Below are positions 11,535 to 23,908 of a stretch of DNA of 64,000 nucleotides, one piece after another (position 1 is the first letter of the stretch; each line of letters starts with the position of its first letter). This DNA is from Cliona cf. orientalis (lineage: Eukaryota > Porifera > Demospongiae > Clionaida > Clionaidae): positions 2,238,501 through 2,302,500 of the forward strand of contig OZ005698.1 of the NCBI GenBank assembly GCA_963930775.1. Direction: 5' to 3'. The notes under the pieces are model-generated. The model saw nothing but the letters and a program-made list of their open reading frames with translations, did not search any database and was not told the DNA's origin. The position numbers and the translations under genes are program-made.

Positions 11535-13007
11535 TTAAACTGGTGAAGTTTCTGACTCAACAGATAGATTTTCATCTTCCGGTGTTGCTGAATGACAGCA
11601 TGGGAAACACTTTTTTTTGGCTCTCCGAGTTACCTCTCTAAGGTTGTGACCCTTATATTTAGTAATGATCTTAATAATCCAATCCCCAAACTGCAGCACA
11701 GAGATCACACTTAAGCCCAGAAAGAGTCCAACTTGTCCACCAATGTCCGATAAGAGAGCAACGATGGAATATGCTTTATCTGTTGTCAGTGTCTCAATAT
11801 TCGATGTATCAAAGTACACATTTACTACGAGAGAATTTGTAAAAGCATTAGCTGGTATTGCATTTGAAAAACGATCCAATCTTTGGGAAATATATTCAGC
11901 TGGAAAATAGGAATAGGACACGGTGGCTTCATAGCGAGTTGACATGCAGGCCACAGGACAGGAACAATTACTTGGGGACCTTAATGCCTCCAAAATACAG
12001 CAAATCCTCTCCAATGTGCAGTCAGGAAGTTGGGAGTGGTAAGTAGTGTCTGGGTGATAAAATGACCTTGCAATGACACACCTACATTCTCTGGCTGCAG
12101 TGCTAATCATACAATCCACAAAGCAAGCTGACTCTGAATATGTTCTGAATTCTCCCATTAGGAAGTGAAATGTGGATGTATTGCTGTTAGATCTGCAGTG
12201 GTGTCCTGCATTATTCTGAATGTCCTGTTCTTTAATGCTGATGAATGCATTTCTCCCAGTAGGAACACCAATTCCTCGATCAGCTGGCAATGGGGGCTCA
12301 GACTGATCGTGTACTGCAACCTTTACCCCAGCATCGACTGGTGTTGCATAGTCAGACTGATTAATCCTTATTGTCATACGCAGACCCTGTCGTTGACCTA
12401 TCCCTCTGGACTTTACATGTGCCCTTCCCATTCTCCTCGAATTGAATGTGTAACATATACCCATTTCAGTGAAGACAGGTTCGAAAACTTCAGTCAAGTT
12501 GCCACATGCTTTGCCAGCAAAAGAGCAGTCTACAATTAAATCTTCCACAACATCACTTGCTACGATAGTGAGCTCTTCAAATTTTATGCTACTGATGTTA
12601 CTCATATCTGACTGAGATAATGATCCCATGAGATCTGTTTTACAATTTTGATCCTTCAGCTCCTGTCTCACTAGACGTGTAGCTTTCTCAATGAGGTTTG
12701 TCAAATTTCTCTTCTGAAGCTCTTTGCGGCTAAGCATATTCAGGTTACATACAGTCACTGCTGGAAATTTCAGGTTGTGTCTTTCAATATTAGAGATGGT
12801 AGTTGCTGTTGGACGACTCTGGAGGTACTTGATACGATCGGTGATAGTGATCAGACAGCCGATAGTAGCCCCCAGCACAACACCCACCCACACAAGACGC
12901 TTAATGATCCCTGCTACTCTCTGAGCAGTGGGGGATTTGGTGCATTCTTTCCATGATAACAGAGAGTATCCGGACTTGATTTTGAATGATCTCCACTTCC
13001 AAGTCAT
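11535..13007 (-). CDS. ASC/DEG-ENaC-type sodium channel subunit
   Basis: A single-exon gene of 490 residues. I start it at ATG 13005-13007 (MTWKWRSFKIKS), the start shared with its paralogues; the frame stays open seven codons further but without ATG. The first membrane segment is at about 34-56 (LVWVGVVLGATIGCLITI). The post-TM1 family signature FPAVTVCNLN is at 81-90. A large extracellular domain follows with conserved cysteines and ICYTFNS, QRQGLRM and PDCTLE.ICCI landmarks. The second membrane segment and pore has GLFLGLSVISVLQFGDW, where G-L-S fits the G/S-x-S selectivity filter. The tail of about 40 residues is basic and then acidic (CFPCCHSATPEDEN). Family members form trimeric, usually amiloride-sensitive cation channels in the plasma membrane. 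The N-terminal His-Gly gating motif is absent here (TAQRVAGIIKR instead). Ligand unknown. Confidence 0.9.
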   Translation of the reverse strand: MTWKWRSFKIKSGYSLLSWKECTKSPTAQRVAGIIKRLVWVGVVLGATIGCLITITDRIKYLQSRPTATTISNIERHNLKFPAVTVCNLNMLSRKELQKRNLTNLIEKATRLVRQELKDQNCKTDLMGSLSQSDMSNISSIKFEELTIVASDVVEDLIVDCSFAGKACGNLTEVFEPVFTEMGICYTFNSRRMGRAHVKSRGIGQRQGLRMTIRINQSDYATPVDAGVKVAVHDQSEPPLPADRGIGVPTGRNAFISIKEQDIQNNAGHHCRSNSNTSTFHFLMGEFRTYSESACFVDCMISTAARECRCVIARSFYHPDTTYHSQLPDCTLERICCILEALRSPSNCSCPVACMSTRYEATVSYSYFPAEYISQRLDRFSNAIPANAFTNSLVVNVYFDTSNIETLTTDKAYSIVALLSDIGGQVGLFLGLSVISVLQFGDWIIKIITKYKGHNLREVTRRAKKKCFPCCHSATPEDENLSVESETSPV

Positions 13008-14778
13008 CCCTTTGGTCACCAGCTGCAATTAAGGTAATAAAGTTGGTCCAGCAGACAAACTTGCGATCAATATTGCTAACGACAATTATTTTACTTTTTG
13101 GTGGAGAGGTTAATCTAAGTTCTATTGTAACTCTGTCACTGCATGCATGATATCGACATTGGATGTATAGCTAGATATCGGATGAATCTCTATAATATTA
13201 TCATCTATAGTCACTGAGCTAAACTACCTTGCAGCTGCAGCTTAATAATTATGGTTTCTACTATCGGAATTGGCATGACATGTCACTGAGTCAGACATGG
13301 TAGCTTGTATATGCAACCATGCAGATCGAGTCTTGCAGCTGCATCATTCTTGAGGTTTCAAGCTATCAGAATCAATATGCATGTACTAGACTACTATAGT
13401 AAGTACCACTGATATTAAAGGAAGCTTGTAGATGCATGCATGCATGGTCAATAATTATTATCAATACAGTAATAGCTACCTTTTAATCATATACTTTAGT
13501 TGGATACAATACCGACTCCGTAGCCAGCAGCAGATCAGCAGCATTGAATCAAGGAGTGCATAAACTCAGAAAACTAATAGACACTATATTGAGTATTGAC
13601 ATTATTTATAATATAGCTATAGGATACTCGTACTCTGTTTTCCTACCAAGATTTCCTGTGAACTGTCAGCTATGCTGTATTCTAAGGTACTACCATGCAA
13701 GCTTTCCTGTGAACTGTCAGCTATGCTGTATTCTAAGGTACCGTATGTGTCATTGAGACATTGTGCCAGTCGGGAAATAGGTAATTAATCATGCATGGGC
13801 TGGTATCAATAATAGTACAGCTATGTGAATCTGCCCTGAGTGTTATTATTCCTGGGTTCATGACTTTGCACCATAACAGTTCCTGTACTCCAGGAACTAC
13901 ATGTGACCTCAAGGAACTCCTTCCTCCAGGAACTGTGAACTCAAGGATGTACTTCAATAATTAAAGTACATCCTTGAGTATTGAGAAATTATTGTTATTT
14001 TTGGTGCAAAATGCATGAACCTGAGTAGATCTGCATACTGTGCCTTAAGCTATATAGCTACATAGCAAACAAATTAATGGTGACTACTAATTAAAGTGCA
14101 GTCAATAAGGATTCAAATATGCATCCCCTCCCCGCCCCCACAACCCCCCCCCCCCCCCCCCCACACACACACAATATCATACAGTCATGATCATCCATAT
14201 AATTATACACGCACACCCATACCCAACAAGATAGATGGCTTATTACCCCATGCGCATGCGCAAGGTGGTAAAGTAATTGGTCATGTCGTTGTTGTCGTTG
14301 TCTTGAGCACAAAAATCGCCATATCTTGAGACTCAAGTACCTGAGCTATTCGTGAGCACCTGGCCATGAAATCTATCGTATTTGGCGAAAAACTGATAAC
14401 TTGATGGTATATTTTGGGTTGGAACGACCAGATTAATATTATTATTATTGTGTAGAATTTAACAGTGACTTTAAATTTCCTAAACTTAATGTCCCATTAT
14501 TAATACAAAATTTAGTACACACAAAGTTTTTCTATGGAGGATTGGCAACCTATGCATCTTTCACAAGATTTAACACTCGCTTGTTGTGTGTATCAGCGCA
14601 GGTGTTTCATAAAAGTGCAATCACTATTATACTCATTATTATATTATTATTATCAGAAAACAATCAGTCATGATCACATACGCAAATTATGAACACCATG
14701 TGCGATGCATACATAATATTAACAGTGAGCCAATAATGCGTAATGACGGTTGGCGGGGTTAGTCACCATGCAGAGATT
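13008..14778. other. Intergenic; duplicated block X and simple repeats
   Basis: About 13500-14400 matches 19560-20420 and marks the left edge of a roughly 6-kb tandem duplication. Inside are a 51-bp-period tandem duplication (13652-13741), reiterated CTCCAGGAACT/CTCAAGGAACT motifs at 13880-13975, a long C-run with CA repeat at 14145-14172, and a copy of the dispersed CGCATGCGC-end repeat near 14240-14360. No gene is seen. Confidence 0.6.
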
Positions 14779-15038
14779 TGTAACGCCACGCTCGATCTCG
14801 ATCCCCAAGTCATACTGGTTGGCAGACTCACTCGTGTCCGCGAGTGGTCGCAGGACCCCGGACGGGCCCCCACCTGTAACGACTGCTCCCTGTCTGCGCT
14901 CTCTTACAGTAGTTGTAGGTATTAAATAAGGGGAAATACTAGGGAAAACTGAGCAATACACACATGCACACACTATTTATACAGTCCATTACGTAATACA
15001 GGAAGTAATCAGTTGCACAATGTTTCCTGTTCGTTACA
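14779..15038 (-). mobile_element. Solo LTR, 260 bp
   Basis: It begins TGTAACG and ends CGTTACA, the TG...CA ends expected of an LTR, and is flanked by a perfect 4-bp duplication GATT (14775-14778 and 15039-15042). A second copy in opposite orientation lies at 62975-63618. On the minus strand a TATAAATA box is present, which sets the likely transcription direction. No internal retroelement sequence adjoins it, so it is a recombined solo LTR; the superfamily cannot be told. Confidence 0.75.
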
Positions 15039-15330
15039 GATTGCCTGAATAGCTACTGGGTTTATTATAGAGATAAGATGTTAGACTAGCATTCTTTGAA
15101 TATATGTGTCTCATTGGCCATAAAGTCACTAGCTAGTACTTAATATGTGACATATCTATATTATCTGGTATTGACATAATATTAAACATATAGCTATAGA
15201 TATATACAATACAACTTGTATTCATAACATGATACATAATAATATCATGTCCATATTCACATTTACAGTATTCTTATTAGCTATAGCTATCACGTAAACA
15301 TAAAGTTGCTTTAGGTAGTAGGCTAGCTAG

Positions 15331-16353
15331 CTACTTGGTGCAGACAGCGCAGGACAGCACTCGGTTGGCCACATATTATGGACATGGAATACCATCATTG
15401 CATGCGGCAATGACATAAGTGAAGTGAGTACCACCAGTGTCCCTAGCCTCCCCGGGAACTGTATCAGGAGTGACATCAACACAAGTATATGAAGACTGCA
15501 TGGGTAAACTGAACACCATTTTCACGTTCTGCCATAAGGTAGCCATAGTACTCTCTAGTCCAAGAAATGGGGCACTGAGTTTTTGCAGGAACCATGGTCA
15601 TTGTAGCTCTGGTGGAAGCCAAGCAGACAGCACAGGGAACATTGTGATTTCCCAGGTCATTGTGTGGGCCACCCCATGTGTCGTATTCTCCACCATGTAG
15701 AACGGAGTAAAAGGATGCAATTGTTCGAGTACCGTTAATATAGTCGGGATTAAGAAAGGATTTCTCCTCCTCCTCCACCAGGACTGTTGAAGCCACTCCC
15801 AACAGCTCTTCCGGCATAGACTAGTTGAGTTCCATCAGTGCTGGGCAAGAGCTTTTCCCCCACCTGGTGTAGGTCACTCCAGGCCTGTACTGGGTCCTGC
15901 ATGGATGATAATAGTATGATGATAACAAAAGACACAAACACTGTAAGTACGAGGTATGAAGTTCACTCATTTGTGACGAATTTCTACACTATTAATTCAT
16001 AATACAACCTATAATTTAATATACATGTATCAGCTAAATTATAGAATAGCTAAACATCATAAAGGCAATGAAACTAGATTTAATACTAAGGCACTATTAA
16101 AATAACTACCCATACCCATAGAGAAAAGATGCTGTAGAATCCCACATTCACAGTACATTACTGCAACCCTTACCTGTCATGTTGGCCAGTCTTCTCACCA
16201 CCTCTTGCTCTACTTGTGTCTCAACTTCACTACGAATAAAGGTTCGAATATATTCAACATTATTTAGTTGGCAGTTGCAGGATCCACTGCCTGGGCAGGT
16301 CTGAGCTCCATCTTGAGCAAAAAGATAGACTGCAAGCACGGTAAAGACTGCAT
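15331..16353 (-). pseudogene. C4-like gene, frameshifted copy (duplication unit A)
   Basis: Nearly identical to the intact gene at 20725-21763, but broken at several places: a 13-base deletion in the signal-peptide codons just after ATG 16351-16353; about five extra bases near the exon 2 start; an 8-base deletion around 15755 just before the GGGGGEI motif; and a 4-base CATG insertion near 15497. Exon 1, intron and exon 2 are all still recognisable, ending with the stop at 15331-15333. High identity with the intact copy shows the breaks came after the duplication. Confidence 0.85.
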
Positions 16354-17151
16354 TATGTTATCAGATACGTAGCTTCACTCAGCTCTTGAAAGGATATAAT
16401 ATCACAGAGGAAAAACACAATCTGAGGGTGCCAAAAAAAGCAAGCAGTTTAAAAGTTAATAGTAAAGCAATCTCATTCATAGAGAAAGCATGTGAATTTT
16501 TATTAAAATTTGCTAATAATATGAATAGTATTTTATAGTGGGTGTGTCATGATATAATTGAGGTGGGATTATGAATATCACAAGCAGACCAAAATTAACA
16601 GCACTGAGTTTCCTATGAATTTACTTATAATAGTAGTGTGGTTGTGTGGCTGTATGGAATGCCAGAAATTGGATGTGCTGTAGCTCAGCATCATTGCGCA
16701 ATGCAGTTTAAATTTAACTGCAAACTATGATATTATCATTGATGATGTAATACCACAATGTCATACATCCCTTTACAAAATCCAAACATTGTGTAAATAT
16801 GACAATATTATGATGCTTAATTTAATTAAAGTCAAATTTTTAGGGGGGGGGGGGGGAAGCTAGGGAGTTTGGAGGGGAAGCTTCCCCCCTGTCCCCCCCA
16901 CTGGATGAAACCCTGTGTATGTAACTACCTGCAAGCTTCCATGTCAGTGACACATATGCTACTACTGTAAGCCAATTCCGACAGTTAGAAACAGAATACA
17001 AGGTGATTTAATTTTAGTCTAGTAACCGTAGATGATAGAGTGTCTATCTAGCAGTGACAGAGAACTCCAGGAAGGTAGATCTATTAACGGTGTTGTTAGC
17101 TATAGCTACTCTGGCTTTTAACTTGTAACGATAGTACTATTATAGCTAGTC
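16354..17151. other. Divergent intergenic region, unit A
   Basis: It separates the minus-strand C4-like copy from the plus-strand ASC gene and matches parts of 21764-23908. It contains a G-run and the end of a hAT-like element at about 16826-16915 (ends ACTGGATGAAACCCTG, the reverse complement of the left end of the element at 40248). The last 230 bases match those before the ASC gene at 23909 and may hold a shared promoter. Confidence 0.5.
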
Positions 17152-18651
17152 ATGACTTGGAAGTGGAGATCATTCAAAACCAAGTACCAGCACCCTTCAA
17201 TGCTACTGAAAAAATGTACCAAATCCCCCGCTGCTCTGAGAGTAGCAAAGATCATTAAGCGTCTTGTGTGGGTGGGTGTTGTGCTGGGAGCTACTATCGG
17301 CTGTCTGATCACTGTATCCGATCGTATCAAGTACCTCCAAAGTCGTCCAACAGCAACAACCATCTCTAATATTGAAAGACACTCGGTGGAATTTCCAGCA
17401 GTGACTGTGTGTAATTTGAATATGCTTAGCCGCAAAGAGCTCCAGAAGAGAAATTTGACAAGCGTCATGATCATAGAGAATGCTGCACGTCTAGTGAGAC
17501 AGGGAAGTAGAGATAGTTGTGAAACAGGTCTCCGACAGTCACTGTCTCAGTCAGACAGTAAAATCAGTACCATAACATTTGAAGAGTTCACTATGCAAGC
17601 AAGCGATAGTGTGAAAGACTTAATTCTGGACTGCTCTTTTGCTGGGGAACCATGTGGCAACTTGACTGAAATTTTTGAATCTGTCTTCACTGAAGTGGGT
17701 ATATGTTACACATTCAATTCGGGGAGAGAAAGGCAACATGTCAGGACCTCCAGAGGGATAGGTCAGCGACAGGGTCTGCGTATGATAATAAGAATTAATC
17801 AATCTGACTATGTAACACCAGCTGATGCCGGGGTGAAGATTGCAATACATACTCAGTCTGAGCCACCATTGCCAGCTGATAGAGGAATTGGTGTTCCTAC
17901 CGGGAGAAGCGCATTCATCAGTATCAAAGAACAGGACATTCAGAATAATGCTGGACTGAACTGCAGAGATAATGGCAAAACAGCAAGGTTTAACTTCTTG
18001 AAGGGAGAATTCCCATCATATTCAGAGTCGGCTTGCCTTGTGGATTGTGTACATAGCGCTATAGCCAGAGAATGTAATTGTATTAGTGCAAGGTCATTCT
18101 ATCGCCCAGATACTTCTCAATACTCCCAGCTTCCTGACTGCACATTGGAGGATATTTGCTGTATTTTGGATTCATTAACGTCCCCAAGTGACTGTCCCTG
18201 TTCTGTGGCCTGCATAACAACTCGCTATGAAGCCACAGTGTCTTACTCCTACTTTCCTGCCGAGTACATTTCCCAAACATTGGCCCATTCCTTGAATACT
18301 ACACCAGCTAACTTTTTTATCAACACTCTAGAAGTGAATGTGTACTTTGACACATTGAATATTGAAACATTGACAACAGATGAAGCATATTCCTTCATTG
18401 CTCTCTTAGCGGACATTGGTGGACAAGTTGGACTCTTTCTGGGCTTAAGTGTGATCTCCGTGCTGCAGTTTGGGGATTGGATTATTAAAACTGTTAGGGG
18501 ACATAACCTTAGAGAGATAGTCAAGAACAAGTGGTGTCGTTCTGAAGATGACCTTAGAGAGGTAACTCAAAGAGTCAAGAACAAGTTTTGCCCATGCTGT
18601 CATTCAGCAACACCGGAAGATGAAAATCAGTTAGAAACCTCACTGGATTAA
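17152..18651 (+). CDS. ASC/DEG-ENaC-type sodium channel subunit (unit A)
   Basis: A single-exon gene of 499 residues from ATG 17152 (MTWKWRSFKTKYQHP). TM1 is at about 35-57 and FPAVTVCNLN follows it. The extracellular domain has the same cysteine pattern as the other array members (CSFAGEPCGN, ICYTFNSG, SACLVDCVHS, CTLEDICCI, CPCSVAC). The pore segment is GLFLGLSVISVLQFGDW. The tail is longer than in the gene at 11535 and contains a second LREV repeat (HNLREI... then DDLREV...), followed by CPCCHSATPEDEN. The His-Gly motif is missing. Relative to the gene at 23909 it has two extra residues (VM) after the first conserved region. It lies head to head with the C4-like pseudogene about 0.8 kb upstream. 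Confidence 0.9.
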   Translation: MTWKWRSFKTKYQHPSMLLKKCTKSPAALRVAKIIKRLVWVGVVLGATIGCLITVSDRIKYLQSRPTATTISNIERHSVEFPAVTVCNLNMLSRKELQKRNLTSVMIIENAARLVRQGSRDSCETGLRQSLSQSDSKISTITFEEFTMQASDSVKDLILDCSFAGEPCGNLTEIFESVFTEVGICYTFNSGRERQHVRTSRGIGQRQGLRMIIRINQSDYVTPADAGVKIAIHTQSEPPLPADRGIGVPTGRSAFISIKEQDIQNNAGLNCRDNGKTARFNFLKGEFPSYSESACLVDCVHSAIARECNCISARSFYRPDTSQYSQLPDCTLEDICCILDSLTSPSDCPCSVACITTRYEATVSYSYFPAEYISQTLAHSLNTTPANFFINTLEVNVYFDTLNIETLTTDEAYSFIALLADIGGQVGLFLGLSVISVLQFGDWIIKTVRGHNLREIVKNKWCRSEDDLREVTQRVKNKFCPCCHSATPEDENQLETSLD

Positions 18652-19280
18652 TTAACAGCAGACCAATCTGTAACTGATATCAATGGAACATGAAACAGTG
18701 AATGGAATAATGGAATGGTGGAACAATTAAAGTAGTAGGAATGGTTAATGATTGACCATAATGACCCACTTAGTATGCATGCATGCAGTATATTCACTCC
18801 TGCATGAAGTTTGGCAAGGTGGGATCAGAGATAGAGAGGGAGACAACTGAAGAGACTACAGAGAGAGAGAAAGGCAATGATTTTAAGACTGCATGTCAAT
18901 AATATTAATTATTGATCATGCATGCGTTTGCAAGCTTCCATGTCAGCGTACATAGTAGTTCATCATTAATGTCAGCAATTTGAAATCTCAAGAATGCTGC
19001 GGCTGCGAAGTAGTTCAGCTAGGTAGCTAACTGTAAACTGTACTGTAATTTACCTTCTAAGCGACTGTAATGAACTATCACCTGATGAAGTATTTAGCTA
19101 CATCTACAATAATTTTGTTTCCAGGTAAACGGGTAACTGATCAAGGGTATCGATTATTATGTGAATCTGCTCTTTATTTGCTTTTGCTGAGTTCACAATA
19201 TTCCAATTCCTTAGTGTGCCAAGTTGTTTCTCCCTTCTGAAATTGTGCACTCCAGGATGTACTCCAGACGTACCCATGCA

Positions 19281-19319
<39 letters not shown>

Positions 19320-20724
19320 GCATAAGTATACTACTATATTATTACATACACACATACATGTGCACACAATAATAATTATAAGGGGGAAAGAGAGAGAGAG
19401 AGATGAGAGGGGCCAGAGCTAGACTTCCTGTCGTAGCTATATATTAATGTCGTGTATCATGCTTTCTATACAGGTGTGTAGCTTAATAATATGCAAACTT
19501 GAAATATTAAGCATTTCACTATGTTACAGTAAGAAGAGACTGTCACTACGTATAATTGAGAGTGACTACGTAGCTAGCAGCAGACCAGCAGCACTGAATT
19601 AAGGAATTAAGGAGTGCATAAACTCAGAAAACAGATTGACTCTATATTGACTATTGATATTATTTATAGCATATAGCTATAGGATAGCTACTGTACTCTG
19701 ATTTTCCTACTGTGAAATGTCAGCTATGCCGTATTCCGAGTGAGGTAATGAGACATTGTGCCAGTCGGGAAATAGGTAACAAATTATGGGCTCGGTATCA
19801 ACAATAGTACAGCTATGTGAATCTGTCCTGAGTGTTATTATTGCTGGGTTCATGACTTTTGCATCCAAAATATTAATAGTTAGCTACAGTTCCTGTACTC
19901 CAGGAACTACATGTGACCTCAAGGAACTCCTTCCTCCAGGAACTGTGATCTCAAGGAAATCTTTCCTACAGGAACTATGAACTTAAGAATGCACTTCAGG
20001 AATCGTTATTTTTGATGCAAAATGTAGGAATCAGAGTAGATCTCTGTCGTCTGTCAGCATAAAAAATCGGAAAATCTCAACATTTAAGTGAAAGCAGGGT
20101 CCATAATAATAATAATGGTGTAAGGGAGCGAAAAAACACCTTCTATCTCGTTCTTAACCCTAGGCAGTAGCTATCCAAGGAAAACGAAGAGTTCGCGAGT
20201 AGCAAGAGATTTAAACTTCAAAGAATAGAGGCCTCTAAGAAGAGGCATGGCCATGGATGGTTTTGCCATGGCACGCAGGGTATGTGCTCTATGAGCTCTA
20301 GTTGTCATTGCATGTGACAGTCATAAACACAAAAATTGCCATATCTTGAGATTTAGGCACCTGAACTAATCATAAGCACCTGGAATCGATCAAAATTGGC
20401 GAAAAACGTGATGGGTTATAGTGACCAGCAATTGACTGAATAGCGGTCGGGTTTATTATAGAGGTAAGGTTTTAGACTAGCTTACTGTATTATAAATGTC
20501 TCATTGGCCATGGAGTCACTAACTAGTATATACTTAATATGTGACATAGCTATAATATTATTAATAAACATAATATGTATACCTGTAATATTAATACAAC
20601 TTGTATACATAACATGATGCAATATCATAATAATTTCATGTCCATGTTCACAATAATAATCATATTATTGTTAGCTATAGCTATCACATAAACATAAAGC
20701 TGCTTTAGGTAGTAGGCTAGCTAG
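18652..20724. other. Duplication junction region between units A and B
   Basis: 18660-19555 is the 3' flank of the ASC gene and matches 25405-26300. From about 19560 block X of unit B begins (matches 13500-14400), placing the tandem junction near 19560. It holds a CA microsatellite, the CTCCAGGAACT-type reiterations at 19890-19985, and a copy of the CGCATGCGC-end dispersed repeat family near 20270-20420 (GGGTATGTGCTCTATGAGC). No gene is seen. Confidence 0.6.
19283..19318. repeat. CA microsatellite
   Basis: About 18 CA units. Shorter CA tracts occupy the equivalent positions near 26040 and 36930, so this simple repeat was duplicated together with the ASC 3' flank. Confidence 0.9.
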
Positions 20725-21763
20725 CTACTTGGTGCAGACAGCGCAGGACAGCACTCGGTTGGCCACATATTGTGGACATGGAATACCATCATTGCATGCG
20801 GCAATGACATAAGTGAAGTGAGTACCAGCTGTGTCCCTAGCCTCCCCGGGAACTGTATCAGGAGTGACATCAACACAAGTATATGAAGACTGGGTAAACT
20901 GAACACCATTTTCACGTTCTGCCATAAGGTAGCCATAGTACTCTCTAGTCCAAGAAGTGGGGCATAGAGTTTTTGCAGGAACCATTGTCATTGTAGCTCT
21001 GGTGGAAGCCAAGCAGACAGCACAGGCAACATTGTGATTTCCCAGGTCATTGTGTGGGCCACCCCATGTATCGTATTCTCCACCATGTAGAACGGAGTAA
21101 AAGGATGCAGTTGTTCGAGTACCGTTAATATAGTCGGGATTAAGTGGCAAACAAAGGATTTCTCCTCCTCCTCCACCAGGACTGTTGAAGCCACTCCCAA
21201 CAGCTCTTCCGGCATAGACTAGTTGAGTTCCATCAGTGCTGGGACAAGAGCTTTTCCCCCACCTAGTGTAGGTCACTCCTGTACTGGGTCCTGCATGGAT
21301 GATAATAGTATGATGATAACAAAAGACACAAACACTGTAAGTACGAGGTATGAAGTTCACTCATTTGTGATGAATTTCTACACTATTAATTCATAATACA
21401 ACCTATAATTTAATATACATGTATCAGCTAAATTATAGAATAGCTAAACATCATAAAGGCAACGAAACTAGATTTAATACTAAGGCACTATTAAAATAAC
21501 TACCCATACCCATAGAGAAAAGATGCTGTAGAATTCCACATTCACAATTATACATTACTACAACCCTTACCTGTCATGTTGGCCAGTCTTCTCACCACCT
21601 CTTGCTCTACTTGTGTCTCAACTTCACTACGAATAAGGGCTCGAAGAGATTCAACATTATTTAGCTGGCAGTTGCAGGATCCACTGCCTGGACAGGTCTG
21701 AGCTCCTCCTTGAGCAAAAAGATAGACTGCAAGCACGGTAAAGAGAATTATAGTAGACTGCAT
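20725..21763 (-). CDS. Secreted short-chain collagen C4-like protein (unit B)
   Basis: Two exons, 21571-21763 and 20725-21290, joined in phase 1 (donor GTAAGG, acceptor ATGCAG), give 252 residues. Residues 1-21 are a signal peptide (ILFTVLAVYLFAQGG), followed by CPGSGSCNC, a heptad-like helix (EVETQVEQEVVRRL) and the C4-type globular domain with YTRWGKSSCP, GGGGGEILCLP, NVACAVC, TSWTREYYGYLMAE, YTCVD, AACNDGIPCP and CAVCTK. It is the only intact C4-like copy in the duplicated block and shares exon structure with the gene at 1881. No Gly-X-Y repeats are present. It is divergently oriented with the ASC gene starting at 23909. Confidence 0.85.
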
Positions 21764-23908
21764 TATGTTCTCAGATACGTAGCTTCACTCAGCTCTAGAT
21801 CTTAATATCACAGAGGATAAAACACAATCTGAGGGTGCCAAAAGAAACAAGCAGTTTAAAAATTGATAGTATTATTAAAAGCAATCTCATTCATAAAGAA
21901 AGCATGTGAGTTTTTGCTAACAAATTACCTATTATGAATAGTATTATTTTATAGTGGGTGTGTCATGATATAATTGAGATAGGATTATGAATGTCACAAG
22001 CGGACCAAAATTAACAGCAGTTTTCTATGAATTTGCTTGTAATAATAGTGTGATTCTGTGGCCAGAAATTGGAATCGATGTGTTGTAGCTCAGCATCATT
22101 AACCCTCGCCGCAAAGCGTAGGCTGAGGGTTACTACAATCGTTTGGCGATTTTTGTCTGTCCGTCCGTCCGTCCGTCCGTCTGTCCGTCCGTCGCAACCC
22201 TCTTTTGCTAAATGGTAAGGGTCGTTAAAGAGAAAGTACGCATTCCTAGGTATACGTGGCATACTGAGGAAGAGTCGTCATGTTAAGTCCTGCCCAGTGG
22301 AGTAGTGTGCAGCTGTTGCAACTTGCCAGTCTGTGTTTACATGGCCGCCTACCTCAACTACATGACTGATTGCCATTCCCTGCTTTGCTGGTCAGTTGTC
22401 AATGCAGTGACAGTGTAAACAGGCAGTGGCTCTCAAGTGCATAATTCAGTTGAAGTATGTCACAGAGGCTTTCAGTTTATATTATAGTGACATAGCCAGG
22501 TGCCTTCCCCCAATTCTTAGATCACTGACTCTAGTATCAGAACCCTGTTTAGGTGCAGGGTATGTAGTCAATAGTAGCTATACCAGTACCCTGTTCAGGT
22601 GTAGGGTATGTGGTTCAATACTCCTGATATTGAACATGCGCAGAGTGAGCCATGCTATATGCATGCATGTAGAGGTGAGGGTTCTGCACTCCTGTGCATT
22701 CATTGCGCAATGCAGTTTAAATTTAACCACAAACTATGATATCATCATTGATGATGTAATACCACATACATCCCCTTACAAAATCCAAACATCGTATAAA
22801 TGTAATAGGATGTTTTATTCACCGATATTAACTCTTCAGTGAGAGGAGTGCACTAGCTAGTGTCTTCATATTAAATTTTGATTTATTCTTTACAGAGTCC
22901 TGGGTTGTCCCGGGGGCCAGGGCCATAATAATATTATTATGCATGTGCACCTGCAACCCCTTTAAGTTAATATAAGTAGCCAAATGAGACACTAAAGGTT
23001 AAGACCTACCTGTGGCATATTCTTTTGACGTTCAGCTCAAGAATATGATAATTATATTGATTAATGAGCTTAATAATTGGCTGTATCAGTTAGCTTGTCC
23101 CATTTATAGCGGCGCTCGATAAGGTTAAATTCACAATGGAAGTTAGGCAGAAACGGATGCAATAAAAAATTTTACTATTTGAAAAAGTGCTCAAATTTTC
23201 ATTCCTGGAGTTTGGACAAGCATAAAATTCAGCTCATTAAATTTTCAAACTTCGGCTCATTATTTAATATCAATGATAATCATGATTATACTGCAGCAAC
23301 ATTTCATGACCATGTGTTCATGATTGCATCCAAAAGCAAATCCTCAGGGAGTATTACATGAATTATTGTTATTTTGCATGTGCAAAGTCGTGGTAAAAGT
23401 ATATGCATATATATAACAACCAGAGCAGATTCATATAGCAGTACTATTATTCATGCCATAGATCAGTTAACTGTTACCCTGACAACAAAATTATAGAATA
23501 CTTTGTGTGTAATAACTTTAACATCCAAGTCAAAATTTAATATCATCAAACTGACATTATTATTATGCCAATGCTCAGAAGAGCTATACAGAGTCATGCA
23601 GTAACCTTAATTGTATATAATATACTAAAGCACATAACCAATAGTACAAACGGTAGCTACTGAGTTGATAATCATGTATGTAGTTACCTGCAAGCTTCCA
23701 TGTCAGTGACACATATGCTAGTTCATCGTCTGTAAGCATATTCTGACAGTTAGAAACAGATTAGTCCATGGCCAGTAACTGTAGATGATATAGTGACTAT
23801 CTAGCAGTAACAGAGAACTTGATTATCTTCTCCAAGAGGGTAGATCTACTACTCTCCTTTTAATTTGTAACGATAGTACTATTTATAATTATAGCTAGTC
23901 ACAAAGGG
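21764..23908. other. Divergent intergenic region, unit B
   Basis: Equivalent to 16354-17151 but longer, because of a 599-bp insertion at 22101-22699 and about 0.85 kb of additional non-coding sequence (22820-23690) lacking in unit A. The final 230 bases, including TGCAAGCTTCCATGTCAGTG, match those upstream of the ASC gene at 17152. An open frame at 22426-22842 crosses the insertion boundary and is not a gene. Confidence 0.5.
22101..22699. mobile_element. 599-bp insertion with 5-bp target duplication
   Basis: Unit A has the uninterrupted site (CAGCATCATTGCGCAATGCA near 16690). Unit B has 599 extra bases flanked by TCATT on both sides (22096-22100 and 22700-22704). The element starts with a hairpin AACCCTCGCC...AGGCTGAGGGTT, then a CCGT microsatellite (22160-22195). 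The AACCCTC start is shared with other dispersed copies. No coding sequence. Confidence 0.75.

Noticed and set aside
13880-13975. CRISPR-like array of CTCAAGGAACT/CTCCAGGAACT units
   Set aside because: Units are short, imperfect and without regular spacers; a degenerate minisatellite duplicated at 19890-19985.
22426-22842. Open frame of 138 codons
   Set aside because: It runs across the right border of the 599-bp insertion into sequence shared with unit A, so it is a chance fusion of element and flank.
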